A stretch of 64,000 bases of DNA, taken from positions 806,001-870,000 of the forward strand of contig JAKSXM010000272.1 in the NCBI GenBank assembly GCA_022575985.1, given 5' to 3'. The translations under genes were made by a program, and so were the position numbers. A model generated the notes under the pieces. The model had not been told where the DNA came from. It was given only the letters and a program-made list of their open reading frames with translations, and did no database searches. This stretch comes from Anagrus nilaparvatae (lineage: Eukaryota; Arthropoda; Insecta; Hymenoptera; Mymaridae). Positions 1 through 9,385 of this stretch are shown piece by piece. Numbering within the stretch: position 1 is the stretch's first letter; each line of letters begins with the position of its first letter.

Positions 1-2823
1 CTCCGTTTTTTTTGAAATATTTTTGTTATTTTCCATATCTCTCATTTTTAACTCCAATAATTTTCTCATATCCATTTCCTCATCACTTTCAGTTTCTGAA
101 TTTGGCCTTCTGATATCTTTTTCATTTTGTATTTGTGGAAAACTGGTTGATTGACTTTTTATTGACCTATCTGGTGAAAAACTTGGATATTTATAATTCA
201 TACCTCTATGCTTAGGAGGTAATGGCGGTTTTATTAATTCATTTTTTCTTGGTCTACCTCTCCTTCTTTTTAACGGTGCCCCTTCATTAACAATATCATT
301 AAAAACCTGTTTTTCATTCAACAATTTTCTTTTAATTCCTCTCTTCATTATTGGCTTAGAAATTTTTGATTTTCCCTTATCATATTTATATTTTTTGGGT
401 GGTACATAATCTGAACCTGATTCATCTTCATCTTTAAAGCTTATTCTTTTATTCGCTGGTTTTTTTCTTTTCTTATTTGCATTAAACAGCCTCACTAGTA
501 CCTCAGATTCTGAATCCGATGTCTCTCCTAATAATTTCTTGTCGGCCAACTCATAAAGTTTAATTCTTGGCTGATCTGGGTCTATTTGCCCTTCTGCTAG
601 TACTGGATTTCTTGATAATGCATCTGCTGCCGTATTTAATTTACCTGGTTTATAAATAATTTCAAAATCAAAATTCATTAATTTTGCTCTTAGATGGCAA
701 GATCTCAAATCTGTTTGTTTTGATTGATGTAAAAACTTTAAAGAATGAGAATCTGTATAAACATAAAATTTTCTACCGTATAAATATCCCCTAAAAACTT
801 TTGTAGCATAACATATCGCAAATAATTCTTTATGATAAATATCCCATTTCGCTTGAGAACTATTCAGTATTTTTGAAGCATAAGCTATAACATGTTCCCT
901 ACCCTGATCATCAAGTTGTTGCAAAATACAGCCCACTGCAAAATCTGAGCTGTCCGTGACTACTATAAAATCGCGGCTAAAATCTGGTGACACTAGTACC
1001 GGTTCCTCTATTAATTTTTGTCTTAAAGTTTCAAAGGCTATTTGTTGTTCTTCTTCCCATTTAAAAGGTTGATCTTTTTTTAACAAATCTAATAAAGGCT
1101 TTGCTATTTTTGAATAGTTTTTTATAAATTTTCTATAATAAGATGTTAGTCCTAAGAAACTTTTTACTTTCTTTTGATTAGTTGGTACTGGGAAATTTTT
1201 TACTGCTTCTACTTTTTTATCACTCGGTTTTAGTTGATTATTTCCGATTTTATGTCCCAAAAATTCTGTTTCTCGTTTTAGGAAGAAACACTTCCTAGGA
1301 TCTAATAGTAATTTAGCACTTCTAAGTCTATCCAACAGCATTCTACATTTTCTATCATGGTCTTCCAGATTTTTAGCGTAAACAATGATGTCATCCAAAT
1401 AGGCGAATATTTCATGTTGCATACCCGCTAAAACCATGTCAATTAACCTACAGAACACACTAGGAGATGTCTTAATTCCCATTCCCATCCTTAAAAATTC
1501 GTATTGGCCTGCACAGCAGCTAAAACTAGTGTATTGCCTTGATTCCGGCTCTATTTCTACTTGATAAAAGGCGAATTTCAAATCTAAGTTTGAGACATAC
1601 GTGGCTTCTCTTAACTGGTCCAAAATGCCTGTTATATCTGGAATTGGGTAATTATCAGCTATAATTAAATCATTGAGCTTTCTATAATCTGCTACTATTC
1701 GATATCTTTTATTCCCCTTCTCATCCAGATCCTTTTTAGCTACAATCCAAAGTGGACTAGAATAAGAAGATTGGGATGGCTGTATTATGCCTAACTCTAA
1801 TTGTTCTTTTAAAATTTTTTCCATTTCTTTCTTAACTTCAGGTGGGTGCCTAAATACTCTACATTTAACAGGCGTATCATTTTTTAATTCTATTTTTTGT
1901 TTTATCCACGGTGTACTAGTAAATTTTCTGCCTTTTACATAAAAGCGATCAGCATAATCAAACACTATCGATCTCAAAGATTTTATTTCTTCTTCGTTTA
2001 AATCTTTTAAGTCAAGTTCTTTCATAATTTTTTCTGATATTAAATCCCTATCAAAATTTGTATCAGAATCCCAATACTCTGCCTCTTCAATATCTGCAGA
2101 ATTTTCATAATCCTGTAACTCTACTAACGGAGTTTCTAACTCAACTACATTATCTGAAGTATTAACACATTTTATTATCGCTTTACCATTTCTATTCGTT
2201 ACAACTGCTTCCCCTATTATTAAATCAGGGTGTATATCTAATAATGGTATATAACCTTCTTCTTTTTCTATATTTTCTATACATACATAAATATTTTGCA
2301 CCGATTTAGGTTGAATAAAAAACCTTTCTCTACGTAAAAATGGAAATATATAAGGCCCAAATTGTAATCTCATCCTTCCAAGGTCAATTTGTCCTTCATA
2401 TCTCTGTAATGCATCAATTCCTAATAACCCATCAGAGTCCAGACGAAAATCGTCTGACACTACGTGAAATAAACATTCACATCCCATTAAATCCAACGTT
2501 ATTGTACCCTTAGTATAACTTTCATGACTAGTTACTCCTACTATTTTAATAATTGTATTTCTATTAACAAATTCTTGTTCGCGTAGCGCTGAGCCCTTCA
2601 GTAGGCTAACCTCAGCACCCGAATCAACGTAAAAAGTTCCCGACCCTGATACTAATTGTTTACACTGTAATTCTACTATTGGAGGTATTTTCTTAGATAC
2701 TGTATAATTTATATTTACTGAAGCTATAAATTTCTTTTCATTTGGGATATTATATTTTTCTAAATTATTTTTTTCATGCTCGATTTCACTTTCGTTAAGT
2801 TTTAAAATCGAGCTGTTAATTAG
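1..2823 (-). CDS. pol: Pol polyprotein (protease-RT-RNase H), gypsy type, partial
   Basis: Pol lies in the -1 frame relative to gag and is reached by frameshifting at 2823-2829, so it has no start codon of its own. Counting from the shift, an aspartic protease motif YVDSGAEVSLL is near residue 65-75. The reverse transcriptase catalytic motif FAYLDDIIVYA is near residue 473-483. RNase H motifs VVTDSSDFAVG and VYTDSHSLKFL are near residues 620 and 690. After RNase H there is a charged linker with the AT-hook-like core RGRPRK at residues 855-860. The frame is still open at base 1 after about 940 codons; no integrase is seen inside the window. Its job is to cleave the polyprotein and copy the element RNA into DNA in a cytoplasmic particle. 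The family call is firm. Confidence 0.92.
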
Positions 2824-2829
2824 TTTAAA
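2778..2829 (-). promoter_or_regulatory. -1 programmed ribosomal frameshift signal, gag-pol
   Basis: On the minus strand the last gag codons are AAT TTA AAC followed by TAA. This contains the canonical slippery heptamer T TTA AAC in the gag frame (plus coordinates 2823-2829). After a 9-nt spacer (2814-2822) comes a perfect 9-bp stem: GCTCGATTT (2813-2805) pairs with AAATCGAGC (2786-2778) around an 18-nt loop. Pol is open in exactly the -1 frame from this point. Slippery site, spacer length, stem and frame all fit the established model of -1 frameshifting in retroelements. The stem itself is AT-rich and modest; a pseudoknot was not assessed. Function is inferred. Confidence 0.8.
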
Positions 2830-4712
2830 TTTTGGGTCTCATTTTTATTGTTATACCTATTTGACAAGGTATTTCTACTATCTCTAATATTAATATTTCC
2901 TCTTTGTCTGTCATTATTCAAATCTGTTATATTGTTTCTAACATTATTATTTTTATATAATCCACTTCCACTTTCTCTATTAAAATTATTATTATTACCC
3001 CTACTATAATTCTGTCTCCCACTATTATTTCGATTAAACGCGTTATTATTAGAATTATTAAAGTTTCTTTCTCCGTAATTATATCGTTCAAAATTTTTAT
3101 TTTGAAATCTATTATTTGAATTAAATCTATTCGAAAATCTATTATTTCCAGAATTTCTATTATATCTATATCCATTATTAAAATTTCTAAACCCAGTATT
3201 ATAATTATTATATCCATTAAAATTTCTATTATTACTGTATCCTACATTTCTATAATATGGATTTTGACTTTGTTGCCTAAAATTACCCATTTCATTTTCA
3301 AGCTCTGAATTTACCCTATTTTGTGGATTAGCCCACAATGGGTAAGGAAAAAATTGATTACCTTGATTAGTATTAGTATATTCTTGGTCATTATTTGTTT
3401 TAATTTTATTTCCTTCTATTTTTATTTCCCCTGATTCTATTGCTTTAAAAAATTTTTGACAAGTTTTTAATTCATGAGGGCTTTTGCAATAAGGGCAATC
3501 TGCTTTTACCGTAGCTGTAATATTTACTTTTGCGGCTAAAGGGGCTAATAATGCCCATAATTTATTTAAATCTACCGATGAATCACTTGTCGCATCTGAT
3601 TCTTGCTCTTCAAAATAATTTAAGTTTCTTTGAGGTATTGACGAATGTGTGGACGAGCAATTTTTATTCGGTCTTGTAGCACAGTTTTCATGTCTTTCCA
3701 GGACTTTAGATCTCCCTTCAAGGTTCACCGCTATATTAGCTGCTTCCCGCAAACTCATTGGTTTTTTAGCAGACACTCTATATTCTGGAGGGTTTTTTAA
3801 CCCGTATAAAAAGCATTCTAATGACTCAAGCTTAGTTCTTTTCTTTTGATATTCTCTCTCTTCTACAGTCATACTTACTGATGAATCGTAAAGTGAGAGT
3901 AATCTTTGTTCTAGATTTTGAACTCTTAATGCATAATCGCACACTGGTTCATCAAAATCTTGTTCTACACGACGTAATTCTAACCTAATTGTGTCTGCAT
4001 CTTGTATCCCCCCAAAAGTTAACTTCAAATCTTGTAATAACTGTTCTACCGAATCGTATGCTGGTGCAATACCCCCATATGCTAATTTTGCCCTACCTCT
4101 AAGCTTTCCCCCAATAGTATTTAATACCCATTTTTCACTTTGATTACCATAAGTAGCTAATATATCTCTAATAACTTTTTCAAATGCCTTAAGTGTTTCA
4201 GGACGTCCGTCATAATTAGGAATTGTAGTCAACGCTGCATTTAATGGAATATTACCAATACCTAACCTAGGTTCTTCAATAAAATAATTATAAACAGGCC
4301 TATCAACCTGTGCTGAATTAGCATTTTCATCCCTATTTCTATACATTGAATCTATATTTTGAGTTTCTCTTTTACTTTTATTATTTATTCCACTAGTTGT
4401 TTTTAATATAGGACTCCTAAGCCAACCTCTACCTCTACCTAATGTACTATTTTCTACTGCTTTTGAAAAATTTGGACTTGACGTATATACATTTGCATAA
4501 TCGCTATATTTATCTTTATTATCTATCTTTACCGTAACTGTTTCTCTCTTATTATTTTTTTCACTATCTACCGCAGCTGTTATATTAGTTTCGCTATTAG
4601 CCTTATACATATTATTAAATATGGTACTTAAACTTTCTTCCTCAGCATCGGAAAAATCGCTTTCATTAGTGTCTCGATAATTATTCATTTTAATAATTTT
4701 ATTTTCAACCAA
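2820..4712 (-). CDS. gag: Gag polyprotein of the gypsy-type element
   Basis: A 630-residue structural protein. The capsid-like region (about residues 155-335) has the YDGRPETLKAF segment often seen at the start of retrotransposon Gag domains, followed by a predicted helical stretch. A zinc knuckle CPYCKSPHELKTC (C-x2-C-x3-H-x4-C) is at residues 406-418. The C-terminal 160 residues are extremely rich in Asn, Arg, Tyr, Phe and Gly, with repeats such as NNRF and FNNGY. This is a low-complexity nucleocapsid-like tail that probably binds RNA. The ATG at 4712 is the first in a long open frame; a second ATG eight codons later is also possible. The gene ends in TAA directly after the slippery site, so termination yields Gag and slippage yields Gag-Pol. 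No damage is seen. Confidence 0.88.
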   Translation of the reverse strand: MVENKIIKMNNYRDTNESDFSDAEEESLSTIFNNMYKANSETNITAAVDSEKNNKRETVTVKIDNKDKYSDYANVYTSSPNFSKAVENSTLGRGRGWLRSPILKTTSGINNKSKRETQNIDSMYRNRDENANSAQVDRPVYNYFIEEPRLGIGNIPLNAALTTIPNYDGRPETLKAFEKVIRDILATYGNQSEKWVLNTIGGKLRGRAKLAYGGIAPAYDSVEQLLQDLKLTFGGIQDADTIRLELRRVEQDFDEPVCDYALRVQNLEQRLLSLYDSSVSMTVEEREYQKKRTKLESLECFLYGLKNPPEYRVSAKKPMSLREAANIAVNLEGRSKVLERHENCATRPNKNCSSTHSSIPQRNLNYFEEQESDATSDSSVDLNKLWALLAPLAAKVNITATVKADCPYCKSPHELKTCQKFFKAIESGEIKIEGNKIKTNNDQEYTNTNQGNQFFPYPLWANPQNRVNSELENEMGNFRQQSQNPYYRNVGYSNNRNFNGYNNYNTGFRNFNNGYRYNRNSGNNRFSNRFNSNNRFQNKNFERYNYGERNFNNSNNNAFNRNNSGRQNYSRGNNNNFNRESGSGLYKNNNVRNNITDLNNDRQRGNINIRDSRNTLSNRYNNKNETQNLN

Positions 4713-5184
4713 TTTTGCTTTATTATTTTATAATTCATCTTATCTTATTCTATTATTTTATTTGTTCGGAAAACAACTTGTTTATTTATTTTATGATAAC
4801 AACCATTTATAAAATATTTTCTCTTATATATATATATATACTTTTTCATTCATGTAGCAATATTAAAAATAAAAAAAAATAAAAATAGTTATTAAAAAAA
4901 ACTTATTAATGTTCTTCTTTATTTATCTCTTAAAAACATTAAAAAAAAATATCCAAATTAAATAAAAAAAAAACTTGTTAATGAATCATTTTCAAACAAT
5001 TTAAATATTTCTCATACTCTTCATAATATTTTACCATTTAATAAAAAAAACTTAGTTTAACGCCCAAAATCGAGTATTGTCTTAAATGTTAAACGAGAGA
5101 AAAAAAAATAAAATATACTTAGCTTACCAGGCTGCTACAAAGGCTACTCCTACTTTTTCCATCTCCATTTTACTTCCTCGTGAC

Positions 5185-5544
5185 CTATTGACCCAAATCC
5201 TGTAACAGCTGTGCAAATATTTCCGTAGTTAGATGTCCAATTAATCCTCGATCAATAAATGGAACTGCAATTGATTTGCTGCACATCCGTCGATAAAGAA
5301 CCTTCCTCACTGCTCCTTTGTTGAAAGATTTCAATAATATATAGTTGTTAATTTCTCCTCGCTGTTGTATAATTAGTCGTTGCTCCGTATTATGTAGTAA
5401 TATCTCGTTATGCAATCTTCTCCTTGAAGTTGATTTTCTTTTGTTGTTAAATAGTTTTCCTTGAAATATTTTCCTGATAAATCGTCTTACGAATCCTCCA
5501 TCCATATATTTTTCAAATTGTCCCAAAAAAAAATTTTTACCCAA
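5185..5544 (-). CDS. Small hypothetical ORF in the gypsy leader
   Basis: A 119-codon basic open frame within the leader, upstream of gag and on the same strand. It begins MGKNFFLGQFEKYMDGG and is rich in Arg, Lys, Ile and Leu. I recognise no domain. Its base composition is less AT-biased than its surroundings, which is mildly in favour of coding, but 119 codons can occur by chance in such a region. If translated it would be upstream of gag and could affect gag initiation. Confidence 0.2.
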   Translation of the reverse strand: MGKNFFLGQFEKYMDGGFVRRFIRKIFQGKLFNNKRKSTSRRRLHNEILLHNTEQRLIIQQRGEINNYILLKSFNKGAVRKVLYRRMCSKSIAVPFIDRGLIGHLTTEIFAQLLQDLGQ

Positions 5545-5624
5545 AAAAAAAAATTTTTTTTTTTTTATTTTTTTTTGTTAATTGGGAAAAAAAATTTTCC
5601 GAATTTTCCTCCACTACCGAATAT

Positions 5625-5640
5625 CCCCCCGGAGCCTCCA
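5625..5640 (-). other. Candidate tRNA primer-binding site
   Basis: Seven bases after the inferred LTR end the minus strand reads TGGAGGCTCCGGGGGG. A PBS starts with TGG, the complement of the CCA tail of a tRNA, and sits just inside the 5' LTR, so place and first bases fit. I could not match it to a particular tRNA from memory. Confidence 0.3.
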
Positions 5641-5647
5641 AATAATC

Positions 5648-6239
5648 TGTAGCGTATTTGCTGGATTATTAAATATTTATTCTCAGGTGATTGAGAATTC
5701 TTTTTATTCGGACCTTAAAGTTATTTTAAGGCTGGTTTATTGTAGAGGAAAATAAATTAACCAAAGTTGTTGTATATACTTGTTTGTTTATTGAAATATT
5801 CTAAGTTCCATAATATAAGTATAACTAAGAGATGCTAGTATCGAGATCCCAATGCGAAAAATAACGAGTGATCCCAAACAAGTATTCTAATGAAGTGCTC
5901 TTAATGAATTGTCTTTAACGAGTGTCCCGCGACATCCCTGGACAGTAGCTTATATGCGTTAAACCGTGTGAAAGAATGTAGCTACTGTATGAGAAGAATT
6001 TTTATGTTGTCGTAGGCGTTTTCTATACCAAGTTCAAAGGTTGCTCTTTGACGTCAGAGATGTTGTTTTTCATATTGGCTTTCAATCTCTAAGCTCGTAA
6101 ATACCATTCCCACATATTATTTCTTATTATTTTTCTATTAGTGATCTCTTTTACTAAGCATCTTCCAAGAAATTAAACATATTGAATATAATATTACAAA
6201 AACATATTAACATTTTTCCCATACTTTGCCTACGCAACA
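5648..6239 (-). repeat. Putative 5' LTR of the gypsy-type element
   Basis: On the minus strand the interval begins TGTTGCGTAG and ends ATACGCTACA. These termini are imperfect inverted repeats (8 of 10) of the TG...CA type expected of LTRs, giving a length of 592 bp. It contains AATAAA-type polyadenylation motifs on the minus strand, for example near 5788-5793 and 5668-5675. The second LTR is outside the window, so the boundaries rest on termini and position only. Confidence 0.5.
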
Positions 6240-6369
6240 TCGTAAAGATGTATAGATTTTTAATTTGGGAATCCAATATTTAAAAAACTTGAATAATTGA
6301 AAATTTTATATTGTACAACTTTGTAGTAAAAAATAGTAGCGGAAGACCTAAAGCTGCTTATAATATTAA

Positions 6370-6830
6370 CCTAAAGTTGCCTATTGCCGGAAACTGAACC
6401 ATATTCGGTAAACACCGATATCATATTCATGCTTAGCGGTCCAAAAAACATAGATATTACTTGTGAATATAGAAAATAATCCTAAAAATTAACTTAAAGT
6501 TGCATATTGTGGGCAACTGAACAATATTTGGTAAAAACCGATATCATATTCGTGTTCAGCGACTAAAAAAACATAAGTAACACTTCCTAGTACAGAAAAA
6601 ACCCTAAAAATTAACCTAAAGTTGCCTATTGTGGGAAACTGAATAATATTCGGTAAAAACCGATATCACATTCGTGTTCAGCGACTCAAAAAACATAATT
6701 ATCACTTGCGAATATAGAAAAAATCCTAAAACTTTACCTAAAGTTGCCTATTGTGGGCAACTGAACCATATTCGGTAAAAACCGATATCATATTCGTGTT
6801 CAGTGACCCAAAAAACATAAATACCAATTG
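6370..6830. repeat. 122-bp tandem satellite, four copies
   Basis: Units starting CCTAAAGTTGC begin near 6370, 6493, 6615 and 6737, a period of 122-123 bp. Each carries the core CCTATTGTGGGCAACTGAA, then TTCGGTAAAAACCGATATC (with the small palindrome CGGTAAAAACCG) and CGTGTTCAGCGAC. Copies differ at scattered positions. The same core reappears in an inverted pair at 31200-31595. Confidence 0.85.
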
Positions 6831-7039
6831 AAAAATTTCATAGATCTATTAAGGATAAAATTTGGCTACAAAATACAGCTCCAGGTCATCGAATTAGCAC
6901 AGTTTTAGCGTGCATTGCGAAATTTTATGAGTTTCAAATTAAAATCGCGGTATCACAACAAAATTCTGACATATTTAACTATGTATTTCAGCAAGAATTT
7001 TTCCATTATCTTCAAAATTGGTTTAAAGAAATAATTAAC

Positions 7040-7595
7040 TCCGTTTTTTTTTGTTTCCTGACGGCTGTGGCGTCGGTCGTATCCTTCCTGTCAAGGCTCA
7101 TGGCCAACATAGGGGGGCCCAATCTAGGAAAGCAAAGACTCCTGATGTCCGTGATGAAATCTGTACTGCTACACGGCTCGGAAGTTTTGGCGGAAGCCGC
7201 ACGAATTAAGAAGTACAGGCATAAGATCTGCTCTTTACCAGAGGCGGATCGCCAGCGCATACCATATAGTATCGCTATCGGCGATTCAGTTGGTAGCTAG
7301 TGTCCTTTCTATTGACCTGCTATCATTGGAGCGCAAATTCATATACAAAAGTGTAGAGAAGCGCGAAACAGGTTTTCAACCGTGCCCGCTCCAATGCTAT
7401 GATTAAATGTCAGGGACAATGGGACAGCGACAAGTGTGGCCGGTAGACGCACAGACTAATTCCGGACCTGAAGACTTGGACGGGACGCGAACATGAGGAG
7501 GTAGATTTCTATCTCACCCAGTTCTTAACAGGTCACGGATACTTCCATGACATGTTGAGGAAGTTGCACAAGGTGTCAACACAGCAGCAATCTGA
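7040..7595 (+). pseudogene. R1-like LINE ORF2 fragment (C-terminal region)
   Basis: A GC-richer island whose translation closely matches the C-terminal part of the R1-like element at 51561-53237 on the other strand. It has SRLMANIGGPNLGK followed by KQRLLMSVMKSVLLHGSEV, then after a frameshift LVASVLSIDLLSLERKF, and later EVDFYLTQFLTGHGYF. The reverse transcriptase core and the Cys/His terminal motif are missing; both ends are truncated. It is a dead scrap with several frame changes, sitting between the satellite and AT-rich DNA. Confidence 0.8.
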
Positions 7596-7599
7596 CAGT

Positions 7600-8219
7600 G
7601 TAAAAAATTTTTTTAAATGTAAAAATAGATTTATTTAAGCTGATCCTCAGGGTTTGAAAATTTAATTCCACAAGAAAAATATATGTTCTTGAGAGTTTGA
7701 TTGGAGATCTGGTACTAAACTTTTTTTATTTAGGTTAAAAATGGATCCCTGATAAAAGCTAGGGCCATACTTTACTTTTAAGATTGGAATTGTAAGTTCT
7801 TGAATAGAAAATTTTACATCTACAGATAATAATGGTTTATCTCCAAAAAATAAAAACGATCTCTCTAAATAATTTAATAAACAAATGGTTACACAATAAC
7901 CAATTTTTCAGATTTTAACTGAATAGAAAATAATAGCTTAAGCTCAATAATAATTTATATTTTTCTTGTTACACAAATTTTTAATGATGTTCCCAAGGGC
8001 CAGTATATCAGATTTATGGTGCAATAAAATTTGTGATTTATTAATCAATTGTGAATTTACTTGCTTGTTTGAAAACGTTTCATAACTGTTTTGTATATTT
8101 ATTCTTTAATGATATGATAAAAAATAAATAACATGAAAAAATACTAAATTTCCTTTATTCTTTTATACGCCAAATAACTCCAAATACGTCAAAAAGGAAT
8201 TTTTGAGAAAAAAAGTCGA
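7600..8219. other. AT-rich interval without recognised features
   Basis: I see no open frame, structural RNA or clear repeat here. Confidence 0.5.
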
Positions 8220-8445
8220 AACCAATAAAACGTCTTTGGAAACGTTTTATAAATGTTTTGAAACGTTTCTAAAATATTTATGAAACGTTTTTCTGCGGAC
8301 ATTTAAAATGTTTTTTTTTTTATAAACGTTTTAAAAACGTTCCAAAACGTTTCTAAAAGGTTTTATATCGTTTTTAGAACGTTCCAAAACTTTTTGAAAC
8401 TTTATTGGAAACGTTTCTAAAACGTTTTGTGCTATGTGGGTAATA
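8220..8445. repeat. AAACGTTT-rich dispersed repeat, copy 1
   Basis: About ten variants of the self-complementary motif AAACGTTT lie in 220 bp, ending in ACGTTTTGTGCTATGTGGGT. A shorter relative with CGGACATTTGAAACGTTT and ACGTTTTGTGCTGTGTGAGT is at 55993-56049, so this is a dispersed family and not a chance cluster. Confidence 0.55.
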
Positions 8446-8859
8446 TTTATTACACTAAATATAAACTAAAATTTTTTCATATAAGTTAATAAATATTAAT
8501 ATATATGTTACGGGTAGAGTCCGATCTCTGGATAATCCTAGGTCTATCCGGATAAACCTAGGACTATCCAAGCGGAGTTGGATAAAGTCCGATTCTTGAT
8601 TTTTTTCATCTTTTTTGTTCAACTTTATCCGGCACCGCTTGGATAGTCCTAGGATTATCCAAGAAGCTTGGATAAAGTCCGATTCGTAAAAAATGTGAAC
8701 AAAAGTAAAAAATTATTTCACCGTATTATTTTTTTATTTTATTTGTCATAATTTTAAACTCAAATAATTTTTTGATTTAGTCAAATTAAATAATTCTATA
8801 AAGCAACTTTATTTTGAGAAACTCAATTTCAGAAAAATGAACTTCAAACTCTCCAGCCT

Positions 8860-9255
8860 ATGAACGTGACAACGAAAAATATTTGTAAAAACTGTGTTAA
8901 TAACATTTCATACGAAATTTGTTCAAAAGAATTTATTATAAGTGATAATAGAAAAAGTGCAAAACGTGCATTAGATAATCAAGATTCAAAAATGATCAAA
9001 AGATCAAATTCTAAGTTTCTAAATTGCAAAGTTGCAGATACAGTCAGAGTGGGTATTCCTGATGTAGACAGAGGTCGCGGAGATTTTAGAAACATATTAA
9101 TGGCAATAATAGAAATCAACGATAACGGATTGTATAAATTAACTAATTATCATGGAACAATAGAAGAAAAATTTTCGCGGAATCAATTTACACCTACGAA
9201 TGCAAACCACATAGATGAAGAAAACTTTACGCCAACTTGCAATAATGGCATCTAA
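8860..9255 (+). CDS. Transposase-derived C-terminal fragment
   Basis: A 131-codon frame with an ATG inside the TIR transposon. Residues 55-105 contain KVADTVRVGIPDVDRGRGD and NGLYKLTNYHGT followed by FSRNQF. To my memory this segment resembles the region after the integrase core in KRBA2/SCAND3-like, integrase-related transposon proteins of animals; that match is recollection and was not searched. No catalytic core is present. The N-terminus has two Cys-x2-Cys-like pairs (CKNC and, more loosely, the C near residue 20). The frame stops just before a Cys-rich tail that continues in another frame. Probably the 3' end of an ancestral transposase left by internal deletion. Confidence 0.45.
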   Translation: MNVTTKNICKNCVNNISYEICSKEFIISDNRKSAKRALDNQDSKMIKRSNSKFLNCKVADTVRVGIPDVDRGRGDFRNILMAIIEINDNGLYKLTNYHGTIEEKFSRNQFTPTNANHIDEENFTPTCNNGI

Positions 9256-9385
9256 ATTTGGTGGTCAAGGCTTTCAAAGGTGTAACTGCAAATAAGGTTG
9301 CAAAACTAATAAATGCAAGTGCAAATCAAATGGACTCAAATGTAACTCAAAATGTCACAGCAGTTTGTCTTGTATAAATAAATAA
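9245..9385 (+). pseudogene. Cys-rich tail of the same transposase, out of frame
   Basis: Shifted by one base from the preceding frame, this segment reads through GGQGFQRCNCK, an in-frame TAA at 9293-9295, then GCKTNKCKCKSNGLKC and NSKCHSSLSC before ending at 9385. The spaced CxC and Cys pairs look like a CRC/tesmin-type Cys-rich metal-binding motif that in related proteins follows the upstream region. One frameshift and one stop show that the copy is not functional. Confidence 0.5.

Larger units (their letters stand above)
4713..5647 (-). other. gypsy leader (untranslated region between LTR and gag)
   Basis: The 0.93-kb interval between the inferred LTR and the gag ATG is AT-rich. It has a (TA)n run near 4830-4845, several A or T homopolymers, and a run of more than ten A followed by more than ten T around 5545-5575 that would fold as a hairpin. 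Apart from a 119-codon open frame (listed separately) I see no coding signal. Confidence 0.5.
1..6239 (-). mobile_element. Ty3/gypsy-type LTR retrotransposon, 3' part beyond window
   Basis: Read on the minus strand the order is LTR (6239-5648), leader (5647-4713), gag (4712-2820) and pol (2823 to 1, still open at the window edge). Protease, reverse transcriptase and RNase H occur in that order, as in Ty3/gypsy elements. Integrase, any env and the 3' LTR would lie to the left of base 1. In the part seen, gag is uninterrupted. The pol segments that I translated codon by codon (mainly 1-660 and several blocks between 1920 and 2823), and the motifs elsewhere, contain no stop. This contrasts with every other coding element in the window and suggests a young insertion. 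The clade within gypsy is not settled; presence or absence of env cannot be judged. Confidence 0.9.

Noticed and set aside
2927..3217. Ile-rich 96-codon frame on the minus strand inside gag
   Set aside because: It is the alternate-frame reading of the Asn-rich gag tail and its extreme Ile content reflects codon repetition.
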